From Saccharum officinarum (Eukaryota > Streptophyta > Magnoliopsida > Poales > Poaceae): a stretch of 64,000 nt of DNA. Position 1 is the first letter of the stretch, and every line of letters starts with the position of its first letter. This document shows, piece after piece, positions 34,721 through 47,249 of this stretch. The notes under the pieces are model-generated. The model saw only the letters and a list, made by a program, of their open reading frames with translations, searched no databases and was not told where the DNA came from. The DNA lies in NCBI GenBank assembly GCA_020631735.1, contig CM036158.1, positions 84,331,914 through 84,395,913 on the forward strand, given 5' to 3'. Position numbers and translations under genes: made by a program.

Positions 34721-35795
34721 ACCCTTCCTGAGTTAGGTGCGGTCTTCTGGTGGCTGCTCTGTCTCTGGGGAGTCTGCTGGTTAAGCTTCTCCGGGCAATT
34801 GTAAGACAAGTGACCTTCTTTTCCACATCGGAAACACTTGTTGGGTATTGGGAGCACTAGTCTTCATAGGAGTGTTATTGAAGGACCCTGACGCTGTGCG
34901 CTTGATTTCCATTCTGCTGCGGTGGACGTTGGTTGCTATTCTGTGGCTGGAATGAGGGACGTTGCGGAAACTGTCCACGGAATGTGGCCTGACCATGATT
35001 CCACTGTCCAGAGAGAGGCCTCTGCTGAGTATTCTGCTGAAAACCAGTACGCAGACGGGTGTTGCTATTAGAGGCTTGTCCCTGTAACCTCTTCCTCTTT
35101 GCATCCATTTCCTTGCGCTTGCTATCCACCACGATAGCGCGGTTTACAAGCGTCTGAAAATTAGGGTAGGTATTGGACATCAACTGCAACTGTAGTCCAT
35201 CATATAATCCCTTCAAGAAGCGGCGCTGCTTATCATTGTCATTGGCCACCTCATGTGGAGCATATCGTGACAATTGAGCAAACTTGTCACGGTACTCAGC
35301 TACAGTCATTGACCCTTGGGTCAGGTTCCTGAATTCCTCCGCCTTCAACTCTATCATTCCTTCAGGTATATGGTAAGCCCTGAAGTTCTCCCTAAACTCC
35401 TGCCAGGTGACTGCAGGAGCATTGGCAGGACGACCATACTCATATGACTCCCACCAATCCTGAGCTTCTCCCTGAAGTTGCCCAGAAGCAAACAACACCT
35501 TCTGTCGGTCATCACATTGGGCAATAGTGAGTTGTTTCTCCACTGCACGAAGCCAATCATCGGCCTCCAAAGGGTCAGCAGCATGTGTGAACACTGGGGG
35601 ACAACCCTTCAAAAACTCACCACGCTTATCACGTGGTTGAGCCCCAGCAACTGGCTGATTTTGCTGATTTTGCACTAGTTGCTGCATCAACTGCGTCTGT
35701 ACCGCCAACAGTTGCTCAATAGTTGGTGGCGGTGGTGGTGGTGGTGGATTTGGGGAAATGTTTCCACGACCTCTGCCTCTTCCTCTTCCGGCCAT
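34721..35795 (-). pseudogene. Gag of element A copy 2 (nearly intact)
   Basis: ATG at 35793-35795 after CAG. Open to 34875 (306 codons): Arg-Gly-rich start, eight-proline tract, Gln-rich helix (LLAVQTQLMQQL), gag core (GEAQDWWESYEYG; VTWQEFRENFRAYHIPEGMI), basic SKRKEMDAKRKR segment and Pro/Gln-rich linker. A small insertion and nearby losses at 34855-34905 shift the frame before the CCHC knuckle CFRCGKEGHLSYNC at about 34795-34840. The best guide to the complete Gag of this family. Confidence 0.88.
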
Positions 35796-36487
35796 CTGCC
35801 ACCCATAAACATGCAAACTTTAAGAATTCCATGATTTCAACCACTTATAAGATTAAGAAGGAGATCTGAAAGTTTTCTGGACGAGTAGCAATGTTGACAG
35901 TTCAGTATTTCAATCATATCTCGAGCTACAGAAATCCAAAAGAGGCGTGCCTTATATGGTTGGAAAGCTTATGAAATTATCCACAATTTCTATTCAGACC
36001 TCAAGATCAAATTCTGTCGTTAAGTCTATGAAAAATAAGGCGTAACAGAAACTGTTCCAGATTCCAGTCTGTGCAGAAACTTTAACTTGTAAAAATTATA
36101 TCTCTCGAACCAGATCAGATAAAAAGGTGATTCCAGTGGCATTTGAAAGATGCTTGAGTCTAGTTTCTCTCATAAAAATTTCATAAATGTTGCACGAACC
36201 GTTTTTAAACTATAGCAGAAACATGAAGACTGCTCCAGAAAACAGCAAGGACAGAAACGTGATAATATCAAATCCCAACTATTATTCCTTGACTATTAAA
36301 CTTATTATTCTTAAGAATGGAACTTGTAGACATGCCTACAAGTCCCGACACTCAAACAAAGATCCAACTCACACATAAGCATAATAATAAAGCAACTAGC
36401 ACACCAAGGTTCAAACCACACGACAGACTCGACTGACTCAACTGACGTTACTAAGAACGTTCTTATTACATAAAGGACTCCTACTTC
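35796..36487 (-). other. Spacer between extra ORF and gag, element A copy 2
   Basis: Same as 6951-7642 with a handful of differences. No ORF; ends in CAG before gag. Confidence 0.6.
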
Positions 36488-37343
36488 CTAAGGAAGTGGC
36501 TCATGCTCTAATGTCTCATAAATCTTGGGCATGCCTTGGTTTGCTCGGAGCTCATCAATGGTTGCTTGGCACCTCTTGATAGTCTTCCCTTGTGCCTTCA
36601 CCATCTCTTCTAACTGCAGCTTCCTATCCATCATATCATAGACAAAGTTCACCATCACCCGAGGTAGTGGCTCTAGCTGCACTGGATCTGTCATAGCCCA
36701 TCCAAGTTCGGGGTGTGCACGAGGAAAGAAGCGATGAATGTCATGCTTCATAAGGTTAAAGCGAAGATAGCGGAGACCCATACATGCTTCAAAAGCAGCA
36801 TCTTCAATGCTATCCTCTATAGTAGCTCGATGTCCCACGTGAGAGAACATCCTGTCCAGCTGATATGCTCCCTTGTCTTCCTTATGGGCAAAGATGCTTG
36901 CCCTTGCCTTCCAGTACGTGTCCTCCAGTGGATGAGTGTACTCCCAGCAGACGTACTCCACAGCTGGATGCCAATCAGCGAAGTAAGCAGTGAGCATCCC
37001 CACCAGGCGAAGATGAGAGACAGCATTTCCTCCATTCCTGTGGTAGATCCTCACAGTCCACCCCATTGGAGCAGGTGGCATATCTTCAGGAGCTTCATAT
37101 GATGGAGGCGGGGGTTGTACTCCTCCATTAGCTTCCTCTTCATCATCTTCAATCTTGACGATTTCTGGATCTTCTTCAGACTCAGGCTCTTCCTGGGGAG
37201 GTGCTGGTGCTTGGACTGGTGTTACAGGAGTCTGCTCCTGTTCCTGAGGTTCTGGCTCTTGTGGCTCTTCAGTTGCATGCAGAGGCACGAGGTGGGTAGT
37301 ATCCTCCAGAGCTAATGCGGGCAGTCTTACGGTCACGGGCCAT
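36488..37343 (-). pseudogene. Extra ORF upstream of gag (aORF), element A copy 2 (one indel from intact, 284 codons)
   Basis: Best copy of this frame: start ATG 37341-37343 after TAG, stop 36488-36490. Only one extra G (about 37284) separates the first 20 codons from the remaining 264, and copy 1 is correct at that place. Residues 1-19 are basic; 20-93 rich in Pro, Glu and Gln (QEPEPQEQEQ, EESEEDPE-like acidic run); 94-230 form a conserved domain with many aromatic residues (MGWTVRIYH, DWHPAVEYVCWEYTHP, DAAFEACMGLRYLRF, FFPRAHPELGWAM); 231-270 a charged helix likely to be coiled coil. No zinc finger, protease or RT motif, no signal peptide. Unknown function; it precedes gag in the same orientation, so it would be translated from the genomic RNA or a spliced form. 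Confidence 0.78.
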
Positions 37344-37517
37344 CTACAGAATTTTTAGATGAAGTTAGAATAGAGGCAAAATTTCGTAATAGAATGTGAC
37401 ATAAGAAGCATAAAAATTTATCAAATAACAAGAGCAAGATAGTGAGCATAAAAATAGTGTAAAGATGATACTAAATCGACCATTCCTAGCTAGGCTTGCG
37501 TCCTACAGTCAACAAGA

Positions 37518-37529
37518 GCTCTGATACCA
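37518..37529 (-). other. Primer-binding site of element A copy 2
   Basis: Minus strand TGGTATCAGAGC, 3 nt from the LTR. Confidence 0.9.
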
Positions 37530-37532
37530 ATT

Positions 37533-40291
37533 TGTCACACCCATTTATCGACCAAATGGAATGCATACCCTTATGTGCGCCCAGAGATCAATCACACATA
37601 AGTTCACAAATTATAACAGAAGTATCATCACAAATGTTATTACATCACGATATTTAAACACATAGTCTTAACACAAACGTAGCGGAAGTATAAATAAAAA
37701 TCTCTCGTGGTAGCTCCAGTCACAGGTACATTGACTGGTTGACAGCAAGACTAGTAATCTTCAGGGAAGTAGGCGTAGTAGTCACTATTACCTCCATCTG
37801 TTACCCATCCGGGATTTTTATCCAAGTAAAAGAAATAAACAAGCGTAAGTACATCTCGTACTCAACAAGTGTAACATGGGGTTCATGAGGCTCAAAAAGG
37901 CATATTCATTGGTTTATCAGCATGTAGCTTTTAGTTAGCATGATTTTAGCATAACAATAGCATCAAAATGTCTCAATATAAACATTAAACATATGATCCA
38001 TGTGAAATGATTAATGAATAGCAAAAACATAATCATAAACAATTATTCAACTATTCCATAAGGGTCCAAGGCCACTCGTGACCGTGAGCACGGCTGTTAT
38101 AACAGTTTTACACTCTGCAGAGGTTGTACACTTTCACTGTGAGTCGTGTTACCCAAATGCCCGGGTTAATTACTCCCAAAACACTACCAAGGTGAGCAGG
38201 CAGGGTAAACACTATGAAGTCTTTCGAAGGTTCGTCTAACAAGTTAGGGTCATTAGATTTCACTCGGCAAACAGATGTAGAGCCCCCCTTCCTGATGGCA
38301 CAATAACACGCAGCCTATACACATGAGGACAGAGGCCGCACTATACCCGATTCGTCAAGCCATTCTTACGCCATAAAGGAATACCTCTAACAAGCTAGAA
38401 AAGGTCCTTCTATATGACTAAAGCCAGAGCCATATAGCCCCCACAGTTGTACTGTAAATCCCGGATTGTCGCTTATAGATGAGTCCTTATGGAGAGTAAC
38501 AAGAGCATCAAAAGTAACCCATGCTCTAGTACCCTTAAACAGTAATAAAATCATCTTTTAATGTTTATTGCATATTCCATTAGTCAAATTACATGATCAT
38601 AGTCCATGTTTAAGCACTAGCCAAAATACTCAATGCAATTTAATAGGTACCAAGGTAAAGGATCAATCGCTAAGTCATCCTTAACAAGGAATAAATGCAT
38701 AATGATATTAATTGCATAAAGTGAATAGGACAACAAGGATAATCCCATGCTATACTTGCCTTGCTCGAACTGGTCCTGAAGATCTTGCTCGTAGTAAAGC
38801 TCTTGATCTCCAACGAATTTCTCACCGTCTATACTTGATCAACCATTATCAATAACACACATCCAGAGGCAATCATGCATAGACAAACAAGACTATAATT
38901 AGAACAATACACCAACAGTAAGAAAATAAAATAAAAAGTCTTTAAAATGAATCTACAACTTGCTAGGATCACACAGACGCGAAGATCACGAAAATCGGAA
39001 CTAAAACGACAAAGTTATGAATTTCCAAAGATTTCCTATAGAAAAATAAATACTTTAATATAAACTTGAAAATAAATTATCTCAAACCTACTGTACAGTT
39101 CTATCATCACGTAGAGCTCGCAAATACGAATCTAACGCAATTTGAATGGATCAAATCGGAGTTAAAACGGATAATTTATGACTAAAACAAACTCAGTGGC
39201 AAAACTGTAAATATCAGAAAGCGTATTTTTCATTTACCGAAACGAAATACGTTTTCAACCGATCAAAGCGTACTCTGAGCTTTACGTTTTAGGACTGCGG
39301 GTTAAGAACTTAAAAACTTCAGGGTTTCTTTTACAATTTTACAAACGAACCGGTAACTTCTGTTTACATCCGTTGGATTCAAATCGGACGGTCCAAATCG
39401 GATCAGGGAGGAAACCGGCGGCGCTCCGGTCGGAATCGGCCGACGGTGAGCTTCCCGCGGCGGCGCCATGGCCGGAATAACCTATCTCGCTCTACGGTGC
39501 ACAAAAACGCGAACGGAGAGCACCTGCGGGTAGACAACTCGAACGCGAACTCACCTAGGGCAGAATCGTGGCCGGGGATGAAGCAAGGAGCGCGTGCGGC
39601 TTGGAGGGGCGGACGGTGGAGCTCGTGCTCGCGGTGACCTAGCTCCGAGCACCAAAGCGGCTACCGATAAGACGGGATGAGGGCGGAGAGGTGAGGGTCT
39701 CGTTTTATAGCCCGTGGGCATCTCCGGTTATGGAAAGGAGGGAGATTTGGAGATCGATTCGGATCGGGGAAGAGAGGGAAGGCGGCGTTCGTCGATGGAA
39801 AACGCCGGAGGAAGAAGAAGGAAAGTGAGGAGAGACACTGACAAGCGGGACCCACATGTCAGCGGCTCAGGGCGGAAAGAACGCGGCCGCTGCGGGACGC
39901 GAGCGCGCGCGCGCGGTGACGGGCTGTCGGGCCGTGACTTGGGCTCGGCCCAGGGGGAGAAGGAGGCCGCGGGAGAGAGGAAAGAGCGGGCCGCGCACGC
40001 TGGGCTGCGGGGAGAAACAGCCCAAGAGCAGAAAGAAAATAAGAAATCCTTTTCCAATTTTTCAAATTCCTTTTTCAACTGATTTTCACATCAAATTTAA
40101 ATTTAAATCAAACCACTCAATACAAAACTTCAAATGCAGCAGCATGAATGCTCAATCATGTTTCTACCCTTATATTTGATTTTAAATTTATAAAAATTAT
40201 TCTTATTCTAAATTTTGCATGCTTCACAAAAATAAATATAAAAATCATGTTTTTCCTATTTTTCTTCTTTTCAAATTTTTAGGGTGTTACA
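37533..40291 (-). repeat. 5' LTR of element A copy 2 (complete, 2759 bp)
   Basis: TGTCACACCC to GTGTTACA; U5 block 38058-38145, TATA 39703-39709. Several substitutions separate it from the right LTR of copy 1 (e.g. around 38845 against 9975), and at that spot it matches the left LTR of copy 1 instead. Confidence 0.94.
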
Positions 40292-41050
40292 CAGATGGTA
40301 GAGAACATCAACGCGAACTTACCCAAGGTCAAATCAAAGCCGAGGATGAGACAAGGAAGTCGCGTGGCTCGGAGAGGCGGCGGCTAGGGCTACGGCTCGA
40401 GCGTGGCCTCCTCGGGATGATGTCGGTCCTCCGCTTCGGTGCAATATGGAGCAGAGGGGTGCGACATCCGGCTTTTATAGCCATGTGGTGCTCTAAACAA
40501 GGAAGGAAGGGATATGGGAGGCGGATTCGATCGGTGGTGAACAAGGAAGGAATCCGACTGGCGTGGGGAGGAAGAAGGAAACCCTGACACGTGGGCCCGC
40601 GGTGTCAGCGAGAGAGAGGGAAAAGGGAAGGCGCGACGCGCTTGCAGGCCATGCGGCTTGCTAGGCTAGCGGTAGCTCCGCCCAGAGTGGAAAGCAGAGG
40701 GAGGGGAGACGGGCCACGCGCGAGAGAGGGCAGGTGGGCCGCGTGCAGAAGAAGCGGGCATGGGCTGAGTTGGGCCAAAAAGTCGAATAGAATAGGATTT
40801 CTTTCTCTTTTTCTTTTTCCAATTTTCCAAAGCCATTTTCAAAAAGATTTTGAATCCTCTTTTGAATTTGAAACCAACCACTCAATACAAAAATTCAAAT
40901 GCAAGAGCATGAGTGCACAAACATGTTCCTACCCTTATATTTGATTTTAAGTTAATAAAAATTATTATTATTCTAAGTTTGTGTGCTCACAAAATACATA
41001 AAAACCATATTTACCTATTTTTAAATATTCCAAAATTTTAGGGTGTTACA
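40292..41050 (-). repeat. 3' LTR of element B copy 2 (5' LTR-side 759 bp, rest displaced by A)
   Basis: Starts CAGATGGTAG, matching 17981 in the complete B LTR, and ends TGTTACA at 41050. TATA box at 40473-40479. Confidence 0.92.
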
Positions 41051-41063
41051 ATTCTACCCCCTT
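41051..41063 (-). other. Polypurine tract of element B
   Basis: Minus strand AAGGGGGTAGAAT, identical to element A, adjacent to the 3' LTR. Confidence 0.88.
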
Positions 41064-41068
41064 AAGAT

Positions 41069-41087
41069 GAATCTCGTCCCGAGATTC
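41069..41087 (-). other. Stem-loop upstream of the polypurine tract, element B
   Basis: Same perfect 8-bp stem and 3-nt loop as at 2511-2529. Confidence 0.75.
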
Positions 41088-41096
41088 GGCTGATGC

Positions 41097-42896
41097 TTAC
41101 TCAAACAGTTGCGGGTAGGTTTTTCTTAGATCCTCTTCTCTTTCCCAGGTGGCCTCATCTACAGTGCACCGATTCCACTGAACCTTACACATCTTGATAG
41201 TTCGACTCCTCATGACTCTTTCAGCAGTCTCTAAAATTCTAACTGGAAACTCTTCATATGTGAGATCCTCTTTAATAGTGAGCTCCTCTAACGAAATCTG
41301 CTCCTCTGGTACTTGTGAACATTTATTAAGTTGAGACACGTGAAACACATCATGTACACCTACCAAACTCTTAGGTAATTCCAACTGATACGCCACCTCA
41401 CCATGTCTCTCTATGATCTTGAAAGGTCCAATATACCTTGGTGCCAATTTCCCCTTCATGTTGAACCTTTTCACACTCCTCATTGGTGATACTTTCAAGT
41501 AGACATAATCCCCTACTTCAAAAGTCAACTCTCTCCTCCGAGTATCAGCATAACTTTTCTATCGGGACTGGGCTATTTTTAAATTATCTCTAATCATCCT
41601 TACTTTCTTTTTAGCATCCTTGAGTACATCAGACCCAAACACTTGACTTTCCCCTGTCTAATTCCAGAACAACGGGGTTCTACACTTTCGTCCATACAGA
41701 GCCTCAAACGGTGCCATCTGAAGACTCTTCTGATAACTATTGTTATAAGAGAACTTTGCATAAGGCAAACTCTTATCCCAACTAGTACCATATTATAAAG
41801 CACAAGCTCTCTACATATCTTCCAATATCTGATTAATTCTCTCCGTCTGTCCATCTGTCTGTGGATGGTAGGCTGTACTAAAGTTCAGCTTGGTTCCTAG
41901 TGATTCATGTATCTTTTGCCAATAATAAGATGTAAACTGGGTACCCCGATCAGACACAATTTTCTTAGGAACTCCATGTAGACTCACTATTCTTTCCATA
42001 TACAATTCTACCAACTTTGCACTGCTTGTAGTCTTAACTGGCAGAAAACGAGCAACCTTTGTTAGACGATCTACTATTACCCAAATTGAATCATACCCTC
42101 TCTGAGTACGTGGCAACCCAACTATAAAATCCATACCAACTTCTTCCCATTTCCATTCAGGTATCTGCATAGGCTGTAACAATCCTGCAGGTCTGTGATG
42201 TTTAGCTTTCACCCTTTGACAAGTGTCACACAAAGCAACATATTCAGCAACATCTCTTTTTAAACCATACCACCAATATTTCTCTCTCAGATCTAGATAC
42301 ATCTTAGTACTCCCAGGATGTATGGAATAAGCTGACTCATGAGCTTCACGCAAAATTTCCTCTCTGATAGTCTGATCCTCAGGCACACACAACCTTTTTC
42401 CAAACCATAGCGTACCATTATCATCCTTGTGGAATCCTGGTGATTTGCCCTTCGCTATATTCTCCGCTATCTCTCTCAATTTTGCATCTTTCAACTGACT
42501 CTTGCATATTTCTTGCTCCAGAGTAGGTTCTAGTACCAATTCTACTACATTGGTGGTAAACCCTAAGTTCAGATGCTCATATTCAGCACACAACTCTCTT
42601 GGCATAGGCATTACTTGCACTTCATTAGCATAGCTTTTCCTACTAAGAGCATCAGCAATGACGTTGGCCTTTCCTAGGTGATAATGCACCTCCAGATCAT
42701 AATCCTTTATCAACTCCAACCATCTACGCTGCCTCAAGTTCAGATTTGATTGAGTGAAGATATACTTCAGACTCTTGTGATCAGTGTATATATCACTCTT
42801 ATGTCCAATCAAATAGTGTCTCCATATCTTTAGTGCATGAACCACTGTAGCTAATTCCAAGTCATGAGTAGGATAATTTAATTCATGCTTTCTCAA
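41097..42896 (-). pseudogene. RNase H end, integrase and chromodomain of element B copy 2 (broken)
   Basis: Open from 42896 to 41811 (361 codons): RNase H C-terminal half ([22 protein letters not shown]), linker, HHCC zinc site, and integrase core with all three acidic residues (GMDFIVG, SDRGTQF, DGQTERI). Then a TAG near 41814, a TAA at 41793-41795 (the same codon as the TAA in A at 3235-3237) and a TAG at 41658-41660 (Gln codon in A). The C-terminal frame 41097-41528 carries the chromodomain (KVQWNRCTVDEATWE) and ends just before the hairpin. Confidence 0.9.
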
Positions 42897-44440
42897 CTAT
42901 CTCGATGCATATGCCACAACTCTACCTTCTTGCATAAGAACACATCCCAAACCCAAACAAGATGCATCATAGTAGATAGAGAAGTGTTTACTCAGATCTG
43001 GCAAGACTAATACTGGTGCAGTGGTCAATCTTTTCTTCAATTCCTCAAAATTAGCTTGACACTTCGCAGACCACACAAACTTGGCATTCTTCTCCAATAG
43101 TGCAGTCATTGGCTTCGCAAGCTTAGAAAATCCCTCTATAAATCTCCTGTAATAGCCTGCTAATCCCAAGAAACTATGGATCTCACTTATATTGGTTGGT
43201 GGCTTCTAGTTCAATACATCTTTCACTTTGCTAGGGTCTACTGATATTCCTCCATTTGAGACAACATGACCAAGAAAGGAAACTTCCTTCAACCAAAACT
43301 CACATTTACTCTGCTTGGCATATAGCTGGTGTTCTCTAAGCTTTTGCAAGACCAACCTCAAATGTTTAGCATGTTCCTCCTCAGTCTTGGAGAATACTAG
43401 GATATCATCAATGAATACCACTACAAACTTGTCCAGATATTCCATGAACACCTTATTCATCAAATACATAAAGTATGCAAGGGCATTAGTCAGACCAAAA
43501 GACATCACTGTATACTCGTATAAACCATACCGTGTGGTAAAAGCTATCTTTGGTATATCACTAGCACGAATCTTCAACTGGTGATATCCAGAACGAAGAT
43601 CAATCTTGGAGAATACACAAGCCCTCTCAACTGATCAAACAAGTCATCGATTCTAGGCAACGGGTACTTATTTTTAATAGTAACCTCATTGAGAGACCGA
43701 TAATCTACACACATCCTCTGAGTGCCATCTTTCTTGTCCACAAAAATCACTGGTGCTCCCCAAGGTGAAGAACTAGGATAAATGAAACCCTTGTCCTGCA
43801 ATTCCTTAATTTGTTTCTTAAGTTCTTCTAATTCATCTACTCCCATTCTATATGAACGCTTAGCTATGGGTGCAGTTCTAGGTAATAATTCAATAATAAA
43901 TTCAATGTCACGGTCTGGTGGCATACCTGGCAATTCCTCAGAAAACACATCGGAGAACTCCTCCACAACCGGGTCCTCCTTGTTGGCACCATCATTAAGC
44001 TGGTTCACTGTAGCGGTCTCCTGTTTTTGCACTTTCACATCAACCCTAATCCTATCTCCCTTCGGTGTTGTTAGCACTACTAATTTCTCCTTGCACTGAA
44101 TCTCTGCTTGTTGTTGCATCATCCAATCCATTCCCAATATGAGATCAATCCTAGCTGTTCTCAATACTATAGGACTCACCTTAAACTCTACCCCCCTTAA
44201 AATGAGACTAATCGGAAGACAACGATAAGACGCTGGCATGCTTCCACCAGGTGAGTTTACTAATATAGGGTTCTTCATGGCACACAAATGAATTCTATGT
44301 ATTCTAACAAATGCTTGTGATATGAAAGAATGTGATGCTCCAGAATCAAAAAGAATAGTGGCAGGAGTGGAATGAACATCGAACGTACCAAGCATAACTT
44401 CTGGTTCCTCCACTGCTATTTCTTGAGACAAGTGGTTCAC
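42897..44440 (-). pseudogene. Protease, RT and RNase H of element B copy 2 (broken)
   Basis: 44440 to 43574 is open for 288 codons: intact protease ([20 protein letters not shown]) followed by the first RT blocks ([22 protein letters not shown]). A frame change near 43620, then 43577-43206 gives the RT palm with FIDD; a TAG at 43206-43208 replaces the Trp of the A sequence, and 43169-42897 gives the RT connection and RNase H first Asp, ending at TAG 42897-42899 (Gln in A). All catalytic residues are kept between the breaks. Confidence 0.9.
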
Positions 44441-45507
44441 CCTTCCAGTGTTAAGCGCAGGCTTCTAGTGGCTACTCTGCCTCTAGGGAGTCTGCTGGTT
44501 GGGCTTCTCAGGGCAATTGTAAGACAAGTGACCTTTCCCACATCAAAAACACCTGTTGGGGGTATTGGGAACACTAGTCTTCATGGGAGTATTATTGGAA
44601 GGGCCCTGACGCTGAGTCTGATTCCCAGTCTGCTGCGGAGGGTGTGGGTTGTCATTCTGCGGCTGGAATGGGGGACGTTGCGGGAACTGATTGCGGAAAG
44701 GGACCTGACCACGATTCCATTGACCAGAAGGAGGCCTCTGTTGATTACCTTGCTGGAAACCAGTACGCGGACGAGTGTTACTACCGGAGGCCTATCCCTG
44801 AAGCCTTTTTCTCTTGGCATCCATCTCCTTGCGCTTGTTATCCACCACGATAGCGCGGTTCACAAGCGTCTGAAAATTGGGATAAGTATTGGACATCAGC
44901 TGCAATTGTAGTCCATCATACAATCCCTTCAGGAAGCGGCGCTGCTTATCACTGTCATTAGCCACCTCATGTGGAGCATATCATGACAACTGGGCAAACC
45001 TGTCACGATACTCAGCTACAGACAATGACCCTTGGGTCAAGTTCCTGAATTCCTCTGCCTTTAGTTCTATCATCCCTTCTGGTATATGGTAAGCCCTGAA
45101 GTTCTCTCTAAACTCCTGCCAAGTGACCATGGGAGCATTGGCGGGGCGACCATACTCATACGATTCCCACCAATCCTGAGCTTCTCCCTGGAGTTGTCCA
45201 GAAGCAAACAACACCTTCTGCCGGTCATCACATTGTGCAATGTTGAGCTGCTTTTCCATAGCACGAAGCCAATCATCTGCTTCCAATGGATCAGCGGCAT
45301 GCGTGAACACTGGGGGACGACCCTTCAAAAACTCACCATGCTTATCATGTGGTTGTGCCCAGCAACTGGCTGATTCTGTTGGTTTTGCACCAGTTGTTGC
45401 ATAAGCTGTGTCTGCACTGCCAATAGTTGCTCAACAGTTGGTGGCGGTGGTGGTGGTGGATTTGGGGGAACACCTCCACGACCCCTGCCTCTTCCTCTTC
45501 CGGCCAT
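44441..45507 (-). pseudogene. Gag of element B copy 2 (broken)
   Basis: ATG at 45505-45507 after CAG. N-terminus open to 45325; a one-base loss relative to copy 1 (a C run near 45358) shifts the frame; the core continues 45328-44981 and stops at TGA 44981-44983, where A has an Arg codon. A TAG at 44465-44467 and the damaged zinc knuckle near 44530 are shared with copy 1. Confidence 0.86.
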
Positions 45508-46200
45508 CTGCCATCCATAAAAATGCAAACTTTGAGATTTCCATGTTATCAACCACTTATAAGATAAAGATTGAGATCTGAAAGTTTTCTGGGCGAATAT
45601 CAATGTTAATAGTTCAGTAAATCAATCATATCTCGAGCTACAGAAGTCCAATAGAAGCGTGCTTTATATGGTTGGAAATCTTATGAAGTTATCCACAACT
45701 TGTATTTAGACCCCAAGATCAGATTCTATCGTTAAGTTAATGAAAAATAAGGCGCAACAGAAACTGTTCCAGATTGCAGACTGTGAAGAAACTTTAACTT
45801 GTGACAGTTATATATCTCAAACCAGATCAGATAAAAAGGTGATTCCAGTGGCATTTGAAAGATGCTTAAACCTAGTTTCTCTCATAAAAAGTTCATGAAT
45901 GTTGCACAAACCATTTTTGAACCATAGCAGAAACATTGCAGACTGCTCCAAAAAACAGTAAGGACAGAAATGTGACAATACCAAACCCAACTATTATTCC
46001 CTTGACTAATAAACTTTTTATTCTTAAAAATGGAACTTGTAGACATGCCTACAAGCCCCAACACTCATAACAAAAATCCAACTCACACATAAGCATAATG
46101 ATAAAGCAACTATCACACCAAAGTTCAAACCACACGATAGACTCGAAGACTCAACTGACGTTACTAAGAACGTTCTTATTACATGAAGGACTCCTATTTT
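45508..46200 (-). other. Spacer between extra ORF and gag, element B copy 2
   Basis: Same sequence as 14262-14954. Nothing coding seen. Confidence 0.6.
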
Positions 46201-47060
46201 CTAATAACGTGGCTCATGCTCTAATGTCTCATAAATCTTGGCCATGCCTTGGTTTGCTCGGAGTTCATCAATCATTGCTTGGCACCTCTTGATGGTCTTC
46301 CCTTGTGCCTTCACCATCTCCTCTAACTGCAGCTTCCTCTTCATCATATCATAGACAAGGTTCACCATCACCCGAGGAAGTGGTTCCAACTGCACTGGAT
46401 CCATCATGGCCCATCCAAGGTCAGGATGTGCGCGAGGAAAGTAACGGTGAACATCATGCTTCATGCTGTCAAAGTGAAGGTAGCGGAGGCCCATACATGC
46501 TTCAAAGGCGGCATCTTCAATGCTAGCCTCCATGGTAGCTCGACGACCCATGTGAGAATACATCCTGTCCAGCTGGTATGCCCCTTTTCCTCATCCTTAG
46601 GAAAAATACTCGCTCTTGCCTTCTAGTAAGTGTCCTCCAGCGAATGGGTATACTCCCAACAGACGTACTCTATAGCTGGGTGCCAATCAGTGAAGTAGGC
46701 AGAGAGCATTCCCATAAGTTGATGGTGAGAGACAGCGTCTCCTCCAGCCTTATGGTAGATCTTCATAGTCCACCCCATTGGAGGAGGTGCCACATCCTCA
46801 GTAGCTTCATCATGTGGTGGAGACGGGGGTTGCTCTCCTCCATTGGCTTCCTCCTCTTTATTATCTTCAATCTCAATGATCTCAGGATCTTCTTCAGGCT
46901 CGAGTTCTTCCTGGGGAGGTGTTGGCGCTTGGATTGGTGCTTCAGGGGCCTGCTCCTGCTCCTAGGGTGCTTCCTCTTGTGGCTCTTCAGGTGCAAGCAA
47001 AGCACGAGGTGGGTAGTGGCCTCCAGTGGTGATGCGGGCAGTCTTGCGGCCACGAACCAT
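46201..47060 (-). pseudogene. Extra ORF upstream of gag (aORF), element B copy 2
   Basis: Start ATG 47058-47060, stop 46201-46203. Same protein as 14955-15814. In-frame TAG at 46962-46964 (a Gln codon in A) and at 46623-46625 (a Trp codon in A), plus a frame change near 46585. C-terminal 120 codons open (46201-46563) with the KLQLEEMVKAQGKTIKR helix. Most amino-acid differences from A are conservative (DWHPAVEY to DWHPAIEY, for example). Confidence 0.75.
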
Positions 47061-47234
47061 CTACAGAGTTTTAGATGTAGTTAGAATAGAGGCAAAATTT
47101 CGTAATAGAATGAGACATAAGAAGCATAAAAAATTATCAATTAACAAGAGCAAGATAATAAGCATAAAAATAGTGAAAAAGAAGATACTAAATCGACCAT
47201 TTCTAGCTAAGCTTGTGTCCTATAGTCAACAAAA

Positions 47235-47246
47235 GCTCCGATACCA
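47235..47246 (-). other. Primer-binding site of element B copy 2
   Basis: Minus strand TGGTATCGGAGC, as in copy 1. Confidence 0.85.
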
Positions 47247-47249
47247 TTT

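Larger units (their letters stand above)
33525..40291 (-). mobile_element. Element A copy 2 (RT to 5' LTR)
   Basis: Minus strand; corresponds to 4679-11030 of copy 1 with few substitutions and many one-base indels near the gap. Its LTR end at 40291 lies inside the left LTR of element B copy 2, so A inserted into B (flank CAGAT). It lacks its 3' half because of the gap. Confidence 0.9.
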
